Below, piece by piece: positions 22,426 to 32,440 of a stretch of DNA of 64,000 nucleotides. The stretch covers positions 159,701,759 to 159,765,758 of the forward strand of contig CATIUR010000003.1 in NCBI GenBank assembly GCA_949592205.1, given 5' to 3'. Numbering within the stretch: the first letter of the stretch is position 1; each line of letters opens with the position of its first letter. The position numbers and the translations under genes were made by a program. Source of the DNA: Helichrysum umbraculigerum. Taxonomy: Eukaryota > Streptophyta > Magnoliopsida > Asterales > Asteraceae. Below the pieces are notes generated by a model. That model ran no database searches. It was not told where the DNA came from and saw only the letters and a program-made list of their open reading frames with translations.

Positions 22426-23431
22426 TGATAATGTTGATGAAGCTTTTTAGGTTAAGGATAATGCATCTGATTTTTTGATGCAGCACAATGTGCATTGTAT
22501 GATGATGATTATGGATCATGTGAATTGTTAACATTTGTATTGGTTTTACCAGTTCATCCTTGTGGAATCCGTTCCTTTACTTTTAGTGTAGCACAAAGTT
22601 TCAAAATATTAGTGATAATGTTGGTGAATCGTTTTGTACTTGTCGCTTTTTAGGTTAAGCAGTGTCAATCTGATCATAATGATGGTGGTGATAATGAGTT
22701 TGCTGACAGTAGCGATGAAGAGCAAGAGACACCAAAAAAGGTTAGTGACTTTCTCTATTCAATGATGAGTCATCAAATACCACTTTGGAAATCAAATATT
22801 CAAATATAAGTATATAAAAAAGAACTGAATTAATCTCATCTATCATGTAAGAATTAGCATGATCAATCTGGTTTATCATATCACCCTTTTCCTTATATAT
22901 GATACGGTACGTTGATGCTTACAACATAGTCTAACGAATATTTACTTATGCTTTGCCTTATTTTATGCCTATCTATTGCAGCAAAATTCGGGAAAGAAGA
23001 GGCCAAATGAGTCCGCTCTGGAAACCTCAACTACGAAGAAAGCAAAGCAGGGTTAGTATGTTGAGACAAGTGATAAAAGGGATGGGTTTTCTTGTAGTTG
23101 GTTTGTTGGTACATTTTAAAAACCATCCTACTCTCTCTACTAAATTTTTGAGACTCCAGCACTTCTGAAAGTTGCCAATTATGCTACTATCATTTGTTAT
23201 GCTAGTTTTGTTTCAAATTCAGTCTATCATATCTTGCATCTTATTGTATTCAGTTGTGTGATTTATGTCATGGATATTTAGCTAATGTAGTAAGATCATA
23301 TGTCTGTATGCTGAGACATTTTTGGGGATAAACCTGATTGGTCAAAATTCATGAGATTGTTGTCACATGTGAACACCTTAAGTACAATTGCTGTGTAAAA
23401 TGCATGAATGTTTGCAGGACATTTATCATGA
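17674..23431 (+). CDS. HD2-type (HDT) histone deacetylase-like nucleoplasmin-fold protein
   Basis: Exons: 17674-17692, 18297-18367, 18450-18673, 18832-18854, 19119-19153, 22654-22740, 22982-23051 and possibly 23418-23431. The protein opens MAIEFWNVKVKKGQ, matching the HD2 start M(x)EFWGVEVK. It continues through KLLHLNN (the conserved His region), then FDLVFPQSFTLSHT and VYFQGY, the nucleoplasmin-like HD2 core. An acidic region follows (DDGGDNEFADSSDEEQETP-like, exon 22654-22740), then a basic stretch (KKRPNES…KKAKQ) that should direct it to the nucleus and nucleolus. HD2 proteins act in chromatin repression and rRNA gene silencing. The predicted length is about 180 residues, shorter than most HD2s. 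No C-terminal C2H2 finger is seen, as in some family members. The last exon is uncertain. Intron 19154-22653 contains a Helitron, and a degenerate copy of the next exon's acceptor region lies at 22426-22455. Family identity is firm; activity is not proven. Confidence 0.8.
18674..18831 (+). other. Putative U12-type AT-AC intron in the HD2 gene
   Basis: No GT donor fits after DQPADLDD. Instead the exon meets ATATCCTTTT, the exact U12 5' splice-site consensus. Downstream, TATCCTTGAC (18796-18804) matches the U12 branch-site consensus TCCTTRAC. The first AC after it (18830-18831, ATCAC) gives an acceptor that joins in frame to …LSLSGDYV and onward to SGEGDVGSVDE. The branch-to-acceptor distance, about 28 bases, is longer than usual. 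Confidence 0.75.
18855..19118 (+). other. HD2 intron with a foldback (MITE-like) remnant
   Basis: Within this GT-AG intron, about 18945-19070 is rich in AATAAGC and its complement and ends 'gcaatcccaaacaccctg', whose complement begins like the GGGTGTTTGG end of a common plant MITE group also seen at 20743. I could not define both ends. Confidence 0.35.
19181..19216 (+). repeat. TA microsatellite, left half
   Basis: Alternating AT ending exactly at the Helitron 3' terminus. Its other half resumes at 22368 after the Helitron, so a single TA tract was split. Confidence 0.9.
19863..20089. repeat. TTCGCCTAAA / TAGGCGAA inverted repeat array
   Basis: Three units each have TTCGCCTAAAAT followed by TAGGCGAAGTAGGCGAA, so each can fold back. 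They start near 19863, 19931 and 20050. They lie inside the Helitron, amid non-coding DNA. Confidence 0.85.
20743..20968. mobile_element. MITE-like foldback element
   Basis: About 225 bp. It begins GGGTGTTTGGGGTGGCTTTTT and ends with a sequence whose complement is AAGTGTTCGGGTTAGCTTTTT. The interior is made of AAAAGCTAAAAGC-type inverted repeats. This fits a MITE; the exact target duplication is unclear. Confidence 0.55.
22368..22421 (+). repeat. TA microsatellite, right half
   Basis: Alternating TA immediately after the Helitron 5' end, the continuation of the tract that ends at 19216. Confidence 0.9.
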
Positions 23432-23467
23432 AAAAAAAACATGCTTTTATATCAAAAACAAATTATA

Positions 23468-23704
23468 AAAAAAGGGTAGTTGGAGGGTACCCCTGACCCC
23501 GGATCTCTTTGAGATCCGCACCTGACCACAGTTAGCCCACGAAATTATACCGGCAGTCCTTTATCGGACTCGAACTCGGGTGTGCCCTGTGGATTTGCGG
23601 TGGCGGTACCTAACATGCTAAATGTTTACCCAGGGTAGGATCGAACCCCTGACCTCTAGGAAGCCTGGGGAAGATCCTACCACTAGGCCATCTAGGCAAG
23701 TGGT
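23468..23704 (-). mobile_element. tRNA-derived SINE with two B-box-like motifs
   Basis: 237 bp with a perfect 15-bp target duplication, caaaaacaaattata, at 23453-23467 and 23705-23719. On the minus strand it starts ACCACTTGCCTAGATGGCC. An A-box-like TAGTGGTAGGAT follows, then a B box GGTTCGATCC, and about 70 bases on a second B-box-like GAGTTCGAGTCC. It ends in a T run. The internal polymerase III promoter layout is that of a tRNA-derived SINE, possibly dimeric. Confidence 0.9.
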
Positions 23705-23915
23705 CAAAAACAAATTATAAACAATGCCAATGTTTGTGCTTCTGTTATATCTTTGTCAGTTGTCGTTAAGTTGAAAACATGAAATTTGTGCTTCACCTGT
23801 AAGAGTGCATTGAGTTGTTTTGTTGTTAGGTGAAGTCTTATGGAAACAAGTTAACATTACCAAGAGAACTATCAGTCAGAAGTGTTTCAGACTTGTTTTA
23901 ATCAAGCTAATACAT

Positions 23916-26007
23916 TGAAACACCCCAATTTTTTATTTTTTATTTTTTGATTCAGACTCTAAGCATATAACCATTAAAAAGTAGACTCTCTCACCTTTCC
24001 AACGATATAAAGAACGTCAAAAACGGAGTTACGGTTCATATTTTATGACCATTCTAAAATGACCTAGTTTTCCTTTACAAATACGCAATCCCAACAAGGA
24101 TCTAGGATTGCGTATTTTAACTAAGATCCCCCGCAGCCCAATTCCTTTGTTAATACGTGATCCCAACCACCCTCACGAATCGCGTATTTACACATGACAG
24201 CAGCCCATACCAAAACTCAAATTTTGACGAAATTCAAACACGCATAACTTTTTACTCGTTACGAGTTAAGACCTGAAATTTTACGTGCACCTTCCATTTG
24301 ACCATACAAACACTTCCTCAATTTTACTTTTCCAAATTTCACAAGAAATCACATTTTGACCCGTTGACTCATTTTCGACTATTTCTAATCAAATTCTTGA
24401 CACCCTAACTTTCACACCATTTACATTCAGGGTCCCAGCTTTTAACTACAACTTTGACATTACTTTTAAGACCTGTGGGCATAGAGACATTCGACTTTAA
24501 CCCATTCTAGCCCAATTTGACTCATTAACCCATTGGTGACCCATTTGGACACCAAATTGACCCGATTGGATCCTTGACCCTAAAGACCTGCTTCTTGCCA
24601 TTTTTCCACATGATTGACTTCAATAAGTTAAAGCAACTCCAAAACCAACACTTTTACTCATAATCCTTACAACACACGATTTGTGTTTTCTTATTTCAAA
24701 TACACACTCTAACCCACTTTCAAACCTTTAAACATATAAGTCTCACTTAACTTTAACTTTACCACAACATGACATAACATTCCGGGTGAGACTTAACTAA
24801 CTTTCAAAAACATAACCATATATTACTAACTTTACAAAAGGGGTGTACTTGTATCGCGAGCATGATCATATAAGGGATTAAAACTCATTACCAACCAAGC
24901 AATGAGCTCCACCACTAGCTTTCCATGGGCCTCTTCCCAGTTTCTTCTTTTACCTTACTTGAACTTCCAGTAAAATGTTAAACACAACGGGTAAGCATAA
25001 ATGCTTAGTAAGTAAATGGATTCTAACAATAAATTCTGCCACAAGTTAAGGATCCTCAACAATCTTACATGCCAATTTATACAAATTGACATCAAACTAA
25101 GCTAATTACAAAGTCATTACTTAGATACCGCCAAGCCAATGATAAATCATTCCTTGGCTCCACATATCCATATACTTACCTTGTAGATAGCTTACACAAA
25201 CACTTGAATTCTTCAACTCTTTATCACCTAATCACATAATCACATAAACACACATCACTTATATAATTAAATAACCTACTCTTATTTCTTATATGCGAAT
25301 TAGATGTTAAGTCCCATAACATCTAATAATCTAACATGAGTTCCATACACATATAACCCCATAATCACATGTACTTGAGTAATTCATACCAATTCTTACC
25401 TTTAACACTTACATACATCATAAACATCACCAATTAGTGATCATACTTACTCATCATCAATCAATTACCCACAAACACATGATTATAGGATTATCAATCT
25501 AACTAACACAATTTTATCATTTTTTCTAACTCAAAAACATGTATGGAACTTAATTCAACTCACTTACCCACTTACTCATGAAAATCACTAACTTGTGATT
25601 TTAGTTTCTTAACTCTAATCATCAAATTAAACAAGCTATAGGGTTATACATACCTTAATATTGATGAATTCAAGGTTAGAGACTCAATTCCAACAAAACC
25701 CTAGATTAATTTTGATCTTGTTCTTCTTCCTGTGCTTTTTCTCCACGTCGCTCTCTCTTTCTCCCAGTATGTTCTAATTCTTGAAACTTCTATACTGAGC
25801 TAGAAACTACAAGAAAGGGGTTTTATTAATACATTTCCACATTTGCCCCCTCCACATTGCTAATCTGGCACTTTCTATCCTCTAACTCTATTTTAGTTAC
25901 ATAGTTAGTTTCACTAACTATTTCTAACACATACATTTTATTATACACCTATAATTAAATATAAATATATAATATATTTTAAGACTTACAAAATTTGGGA
26001 TGTTACA
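23916..26007 (-). mobile_element. Solo LTR of a Ty3-type retrotransposon
   Basis: 2,092 bp with a 5-bp target duplication, tacat, at 23911-23915 and 26008-26012. On the minus strand it begins TGTAACATCCCAAATTTTG and ends GGGGTGTTTCA, like the TGTAACACC…GGGGTGTTACA LTRs of plant Ty3 elements elsewhere in this window. There is no internal region, PBS or polypurine tract, so it arose by LTR-LTR recombination. Confidence 0.92.
24080..24188. repeat. Two hairpins built on AATACGCAATCC inside the solo LTR
   Basis: AATACGCAATCC (24080-24091) pairs perfectly with GGATTGCGTATT (24105-24116). A second hairpin uses AATACGTGATCC (24152-24163) and GAATCGCGTATT (24177-24188). The spacing is about 72 bp. 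The same hairpin type, with AACGCGATCC arms, recurs in elements A and B. Confidence 0.85.
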
Positions 26008-26608
26008 TACATACACATATGCACTCACATTTGTTGAATGAATGACATCATCAAACTTCCAGTAACTCAGTAAGAAGCATAATGCAAGTGCGAGAGATAA
26101 CTAACTGGCAATTGCAGACAAGAATGCACTTAACCATGTCTTCAAACTGCGTTGGAGACCTAAAGATTCTACCAAAACCCCAATATTTTGGCATCACCAT
26201 ATATGTCTTGAAATTCCCTAACTTTTCTCTTCTCTGATTCTGACAATCGTAGCATTCTCCTCACTTGCTCCTGCAATAGCAACTTCTTATAAACCTGCAT
26301 TCATTTCCGAATCAACATTTTTAATGAATATACTAACCATCTACACAATATTGACACCCATACAGCATATGCAACTCTTCACGGTAGCTTCGAAGACAAA
26401 TTGCGTATAACATAACCTACCAATTTTGTTTCGTTCTTATTAAGTTATCAAAATAATTTGTTTCTGTTACACTTTAGTAAATTGGTTAGAGGTAACGCCA
26501 AGCTACTTGAGTTATGCTCATAGCCTTGGTTCGCTGTCCAGCTTAACTTGGAGCCCAACACCAACCTCAATCAGGCTCACAGGTCCAAACGAGCTTATAT
26601 ATTATAGT

Positions 26609-26774
26609 ACTAGTGTTATTTCCCGTGCATCGCACGGCCGTGTTAATTGTAGTACCAATCGTATCCGTAATAACAAAAGCAAAAAACAATAATCTATTTG
26701 TCGTTAAAATACCAATACCAATACCAAATAGCAATAATTTACTATTCACTTAACATTTCAGATGAACAATGTTA
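26609..26774 (-). mobile_element. Helitron 3' terminus (copy 2), truncated at the duplication edge
   Basis: Same hairpin (26623-26637) and CTAGT end (26609) as at 1511. The element is cut at 26774, where duplicated DNA meets unrelated sequence. Confidence 0.5.
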
Positions 26775-27490
26775 GAGAAGACAAGTCTACATCAACTATG
26801 TGTTAGTTAAGAATTTACTTTTTTAGTTGGAATTGATTGTATTATTAATTTGATTGAGATAACTGAAGCTATGTTGCTGCCCACACCTTCATATACGATT
26901 TAACTAGACACAAAGCAGTGACATGCATGGGTCGGCCAAACCCGACGCGACTTATTTTGACCCGCGTATAAGTTAATATGGGTCGCCAAAGCTAGTGTCG
27001 GTACCACGGCTAAGAAAAAAAACACCTTTTTCTTTACCCAACCTGGTTTTAGTCTTTTAGAGATATGGTTCAACCGGGATTAGAGCTATCACGATTTTCT
27101 TTTAAAGGCATTAGGCAGTGCAAAATCATAAGTTGGTTTATAAAAAAGTAGTATGATTTTTTAGTTGAATTTCACATCCATATTTTATAAAAATTTCGTA
27201 TGATGGATAAAAGAGTGTTTCCAAGTCGTCCCAACATGACCCGACTTGCTTTTACCCTACTTAAATTAAAGTTATCTATTTTGTCGACCCATTGCTCTAC
27301 ATAACTGACCCCATCTACCTTTAAAAGTTACCCATTAGAGGTTGTTACTGGCTATATAGCCTTGCGTCTTTTAAAAGATCACTAAAACATAATTTATGTA
27401 TTGCTCATTGACAGCCGCTTAGCCACCCCAATTGGTTTATGATCAACTCATATTATAATGACTTTTCTTCTTTTCCTCAAAAATGATTCA
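26775..27490. other. Spacer upstream of the truncated endoglucanase
   Basis: No coding exon is visible. In a complete KORRIGAN gene the exon(s) for the cytosolic tail, membrane anchor and start of the catalytic domain should lie upstream. None was found here, in the duplicated DNA before it, or anywhere else in the window. Confidence 0.6.
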
Positions 27491-27495
27491 TGCAG

Positions 27496-30228
27496 CCGGA
27501 AAGCTTCCAAGGCATAATAATGTATCATGGAGAGGTAATTCATGTTTGAATGATGGAAAGTCAGACAAATCCGGTGCTGTACTTAAAGATCTGGTAGGTG
27601 GGTATTATGATGCTGGGGACGCCATAAAGTTTCATTTCCCTAAAGCTTTTGCTATGACTATGTTGAGTTGGAGCGTAATTGAATACAGAGCCAAATATGA
27701 ATCTGCTGGAGAGCTTGCCCATGTGCGGGAGATCATCAAATGGGGCACTGATTACTTTCTGAAAACATTTAATTCTACTGCTGACACCATTAGCCAACTC
27801 GTGGCTCAGGTTGGCTTCAAATCTTATCTTCTTTCAGTGTGACCTTCAACTTAAAATTGTAAATTGGCAACATAGGCGGGTTGGGTAGCAGGTAAAAACA
27901 CTAGATGTGGCAAAAAGTGCAGGTTGAGCGGGTTGGGTAATGGGTAAGGGTTAAAATGTGTAATTTTCTGGTATGGTTTGGGTTGGGTTCGACTCGAAAC
28001 ATTTATTGTCCAAAATTTTGAAGGCTTTTTATGAATAAAGTTTCTTTGGCAATCTGATCTGTTTAAAAAGAAGATTTTATAAGGGTTAAAGCATATGCCT
28101 TGGGAGACTTTGGTTCTGTTCCACTCATTGGACATTTTGATCAAATTTGTTTTTAAGCTAATCTTTTTTGTTTTTTAAATTTTTACCCAATGGAGATAAT
28201 ATTAAATCTGAGTCTACCCATTCATAGATTAGATTTATCAGAATTGCCACCTCTTTCCAAACGGGTAATTTAAGTCATTTAGATGCGAGTCAGGTTGACC
28301 CGCACTTTGTTTTCAAACACTTTTATAAAGAGTTAATGTCTTAACTATGACTACAAAAACTACATTACCACATATTTATTCTACGCTTTTGCATAAAGCC
28401 ATTTGAGAGTGAATTTTTGTAAAAAATGTGATCTTTTATTGTGTATTAACAGGTTGGAAAAGGTGATACATCTGGGGGTCCAAGTGATCCTAACGATCAT
28501 ACGTGTTGGATGCGACCCGAGGACATTGATTACGAGCGGCCTGTGACCATATGCTCTGGTTGCTCAGACCTTGCATCCGAGATGGCAGCTGCTTTAGCTT
28601 CAGCCTCCATCGTATTTAAGGACAACAAGGTTTACTCAAAGAAACTGGTTCATGGGGCCGAAACACTTTGGAAATTTGCTAGGGACCATCGTGGTTCATA
28701 TAGTGCGCGTAATTCAGATGCTGCAACTTTCTACAATTCAAGCATGTATTGGGATGAGTTTGTATGGGGAGGTGCGTGGATGTATTATGCAACCGGAAAT
28801 CGGTCCTATCTTTACATTGCTAGTCACCCGAAACTAGCCAAGCATGCTGGTGCGTTTTGGGGAGGACCCGATTACGGTGTTCTAAGTTGGGACAACAAGC
28901 TTACCGGAGGTCAAGTAAGGTTCTCAACCATGTTTAGGTGGTGAAATTTTAATTATTTAATATAGTATCAATTACAAATATACGTCTTAAACTGATAATC
29001 TGATTATTGAGATAAAGTCATCAATATCAGTTTTTAATGTCTGGTTAACATGATACTGTTTCTGATTAGGTGATTATTCAGCTGTGAAATACTCAGTTTT
29101 AAGTAATGTGTTTCATACGTTCTGTATTTTCAGGTGTTACTGACTCGCCTGAGATTATTTTTGAGTCCTGGTTATCCCTATGAACAAACACTGCAGACAT
29201 TTCATAACCAAACAAGCATAATCATGTGCTCATACTTACCGTACTTCACTAGTTTCAATAGAACAAGAGGTATTAAATTAATCTTTTTCCTTTCTACCTT
29301 GAACTTGACATTAAAGTATTTTCATCTGGTATTGTAGGAGGGTTGATCCAATTAAATCATGGGAGACCGCAGCCTCTTCAGTATGTTGTTAATGCAGCCT
29401 TTTTAGCCACCCTTTATAGTGACTATCTTGATGCTGCAGACACTCCTGGTTGGTACTGTGGACCGAATTTTTACTCAACTGATGTGCTACGTAAATTTGC
29501 TAAGACTCAGGTAGGCAAATAGGTTGGCGGGCTGGGTGGGTTTTGCAACATGCTATTTTTAGTGTGGATCGAAACTGGATGTGTCAGGTTGCGTTGACAT
29601 GAAATCACTTTTTCTTGTCATTTTTGTTTTCAAGATTTCTTTAAATGAGTGATGTGTAATTTTAATTATAAAAGATAATGTCATTACAATAGTAATTCAA
29701 ATATTTGAACAAAATGATTTAGGAGCTTGTACACATTGAAAGTTTACATAGGGCAATTGTTAATCTTTTTTCGTGCGACTCTTTCGTCTAGTAACTAAGC
29801 TTGTTTGGTATTTGCTCAATGCTCAGATTAACTATATTCTCGGAAAGAACCCAAGAAGGATGAGTTATCTTGTTGGTTATGGGAATCACTACCCAAAACA
29901 CGTTCACCAAAGAGGCGTGTCGATTCCCAAAAACAAGATTAAGTACAGCTGTAAAGGAGGATACAAGTGGAGAGACTCTAAAAAACCAAATCCTAACACT
30001 ATTATCGGAGCTATGGTTGCTGGGCCAGATAGGCATGATGGATTCCACGATGTGCGTACAAATTACAATTACACAGAGCCAACCATTGCTGGCAATGCTG
30101 GTTTAGTTGCAGCCCTGATAGCCTTGTCTGGTGACAGAACAACTAAGATCGATAAAAACACAATTTTCTCGGCCGTACCGCCTATGTTTCCAACTCCTCC
30201 CCCACCGCCAGCTCCCTGGAAGCCATGA
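27496..30228 (+). CDS. KORRIGAN-type GH9 endo-1,4-beta-glucanase, 5' exon(s) missing
   Basis: Five exons: 27496-27809, 28453-28914, 29134-29269, 29338-29510 and 29827-30228. They join in frame to about 494 residues ending PTPPPPPAPWKP, the C-terminus typical of membrane-anchored GH9A enzymes (about 620 residues). Motifs present: DLVGGYYDAGDAIKF with the catalytic DAGD, CWMRPEDIDY, GHNxx-like AFWGGPDYG, FHNQTSIIMCSYLP, GWYCGPN, the active-site His block PKHVHQRG and the acid block NYNYTEPTIAGNAG. The family has HHRG at the His block, and the H-x-R pattern is kept. Such enzymes act at the plasma membrane and Golgi in cellulose synthesis. The first exon begins at an acceptor (TTCATGCAG, 27495) inside the sequence before GKLPRHNNVSW, so roughly the first 125 residues, including the membrane anchor, are missing. 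An ATG at 27483 could start a shortened cytosolic protein. I expect a pseudogene or a gene broken by rearrangement, although the frame is intact. Confidence 0.88.
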
Positions 30229-30404
30229 GTCGTGTTTCTGAAGGATTATTGCAGTATGGATTGACTGCTCGCGAGTTGGTTTTTGGAGTATGAAAGGCTA
30301 ATGACTTGAACATGAGGTTGCTGATTGATGGAAGGAAGAGCTGGAATAGTGGTCATTTACTTTTAATATGGGGTATGTAATTATATATAGATATTAGTCC
30401 CTTA

Positions 30405-30819
30405 TGCCTTGGATCTAGATCTGATCAAACGAATCAATCAAGTGGCGGAATCACTCAATTAATCAAACACACGAACAAAACACAAACCGAAACAAATGAA
30501 TATGAAATCGGAACGTTTTATTGATGAATATAATCAATTAGCTTCGTTTACAGGAGTGCCTGGTCGACAAATGGGTTCTAGGGTTTCGTCAACCCCAGAA
30601 TTGAAACCTACACGTTCTATTTATACTTTTTCTAAACCGACATATCGACACTCGCCAAGTGTCGCTCCACTTCGAATGTCGCTCTTGGCGACACTTAGAC
30701 AAGTGTCGCCTAAAACTAATAAGTGTCGCTAATAATAGTTTTTCTATATAATTCAATTAGCGACAATTACAACTCAATAAACGACACAAGACCAACTGAC
30801 TGACAAACATGTATCAACA
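30405..30819 (-). mobile_element. 3' LTR of a copia-like retrotransposon remnant
   Basis: On the minus strand about 415 bp start TGTTGATACATG (30819) and end in GCA (30405), preceded by a GGAGGAG purine run that could be the polypurine tract. It contains several GCGACACT/AGTGTCGC motifs. A 93-bp segment (30554-30647) is matched at 43661-43753. The ends are provisional. Confidence 0.5.
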
Positions 30820-30867
30820 AACTCCTCCGTGTCATCAGCTTGGTCTTCCAAAAATCTTCAAAAATCT

Positions 30868-31503
30868 TCAACATTTCCAATCTGCAGGGAACGTGCCACC
30901 TGCGTGAACTCCTTGAGCTAAACATACAGAGACAACCTTCTGAAAACGCAAAGCTTCAGTCTTGAACTCTGGATAATAAACAATCTTCCTAGCATGTAGA
31001 GATTCAAGATCTTTCTTTGTAAGGTCGATCAAGCTCAAAGGATCATAAACACGAATCCTTGTAGACTTAGCTTTCCACAAGTCTTTTGGCTCAGAATCAG
31101 GAATATATATAATTTCAGCTTCACCTGTTATTCCATCGTATATCCAATACTGTAATCGTCTCAAAAAATCGATCGGAAGTTTTTCCAACGGATTGTACTT
31201 CAAAGTCTTTGGAGATCGATACACAATCTTAACCCAGGGTCTGTTTGTTACAGGATTGATCATGTTCCTGTAAATACGCCTCGTCCCAAGATTAGGCTTA
31301 AAGAGAAAAAATTGTTTGGTGTTAACCTCTTTTCTCAAAATCCTTTGAACTCTGTTAGCCAGCTCATTATCAGTTGGATTGATAATATTCATCTGAGCTA
31401 GCCGAAGAAGTTCGCAATACGGCAATGTACTTAAAACATTGAAATTTGTAATGAAGTATTGCAAACCATCCGATCTTTTCACAATTACCACTTTATTCTT
31501 CAC
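30868..31503 (-). CDS. Unrecognised retroelement protein (211 residues)
   Basis: Open frame starting MKNKVVIVKRSDGLQYF, rich in Lys, Arg and aromatic residues, ending TFPADWKC. It lies between the gag-like frame and the 3' LTR on the same strand, where a retrotransposon polyprotein or extra ORF would be. No protease, integrase or RT motif is visible. It may be a remnant of a longer polyprotein. Not recognised beyond context. Confidence 0.5.
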   Translation of the reverse strand: MKNKVVIVKRSDGLQYFITNFNVLSTLPYCELLRLAQMNIINPTDNELANRVQRILRKEVNTKQFFLFKPNLGTRRIYRNMINPVTNRPWVKIVYRSPKTLKYNPLEKLPIDFLRRLQYWIYDGITGEAEIIYIPDSEPKDLWKAKSTRIRVYDPLSLIDLTKKDLESLHARKIVYYPEFKTEALRFQKVVSVCLAQGVHAGGTFPADWKC

Positions 31504-31737
31504 ATCATACTTTCAGCTAATAATAAGACCTTTGAGTCGTCGTTTTCCAGCTTTATAAAACTTACAGGTCTTCTTCAGAGTATCAGATTCAGTGGCTGCC
31601 TCATTTGGAAGTAGGTCAAAAAGATCATACTGCTTCTTGATCAACTCAAGTTTACTTTGCTTGTACTTCTCATTTCCTCCACATCTAGTCTCGATAGCTT
31701 TCTAGAGATCATAAGTAACATCATGATGTTTAAACAA

Positions 31738-32064
31738 TCATAAGACTTCCTGTGGCAAGCACATACAAATGGCCGAATGTGCTTTGCGTTCTAGATCATA
31801 ATCCTTTCGTTCCTCTGGAGTCATACTCTTGATAGACTTGGGTGGAGGAACCCCTCTATGATGACCCTCAGAAACCGGTCGTTCATATCTTTCCAATATG
31901 GGAATCCACATATTCTGATCATGAAAGTCAATATATTGCTCAAATCGAGATCGCCAATATGCATAATCAACATTTGCACTAAAGATTGGAGGCTTACTGC
32001 TGCTTCCAATATCATTGTTGTTTTTAAGCATTGCATTAATACTTTGAATACTATCTTGAGACAT
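31738..32064 (-). CDS. Copia-type gag N-terminal fragment
   Basis: Starts MSQDSIQSINAMLKN, then PPIFSANVDYAYWRSRFEQYI. This is the 'P(x)F…(Y)xxWxxRFExYI' beginning typical of Ty1/copia gag (UBN2/DUF4219 region). It stops after CMCLPQEVL. Downstream coding to 31504 is interrupted by stops. Only about a third of a gag is left, and the pol genes are missing. Confidence 0.65.
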   Translation of the reverse strand: MSQDSIQSINAMLKNNNDIGSSSKPPIFSANVDYAYWRSRFEQYIDFHDQNMWIPILERYERPVSEGHHRGVPPPKSIKSMTPEERKDYDLERKAHSAICMCLPQEVL

Positions 32065-32116
32065 CTTAGCACCTGTAAAAGAAAACAGAACGAAAACAAG
32101 AATCTGATTAAAATAA

Positions 32117-32440
32117 AAGAAGCGACACTAGGTAAGTGTCGCAGAAGAATAGCGACACTAGGCTAAGTGTCGCTTAGTCAAACTTGGTCAAACCCAAGTG
32201 CCGCAGATAAGTGATGCACCGGACCAAAGGGGCGACACTAGAGATAAGTGTCGCAAAGTCGAACTCAAAGTGTCGCAAGTCGAACTCAAGTGTCGCTAAT
32301 AAGTGTCGCAGACAAGTGTCACATGTTAGTGACGCTTGTGAGTGCCGCTTAAACCCTAAAATTATCAGAACCAAGTGTCGCGATGAGTGTCGCAACAAGT
32401 GTCACAACAAGTGTCGCAGTTGAGTGTCGCTTAACTGCGA
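32117..32440. repeat. GCGACACT / AGTGTCGC inverted-repeat array
   Basis: About eighteen copies of AGTGTCGC or its complement GCGACACT, some with one change. The best-ordered part (near 32128-32173) has two hairpins of the form GCGACACTAGG…AAGTGTCGC about 30 bp apart. It lies upstream of the gag start on the minus strand (leader or 5' LTR). Related motifs lie in the 3' LTR (30649-30730). Confidence 0.85.

Larger units (their letters stand above)
22755..26774 (+). repeat. Segmental duplication, copy 2 (HD2 gene 3' end)
   Basis: Matches 1-1678. Two insertions distinguish it: a SINE (23468-23704) and a solo LTR (23916-26007). Each has a clean target duplication whose single, undisturbed site is seen in copy 1. 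Both therefore arrived after the duplication, or at least after the copies separated. Confidence 0.95.

Noticed and set aside
23570..23704. A functional tRNA gene
   Set aside because: A and B boxes are present but no complete cloverleaf; the target duplications show that it is a SINE.
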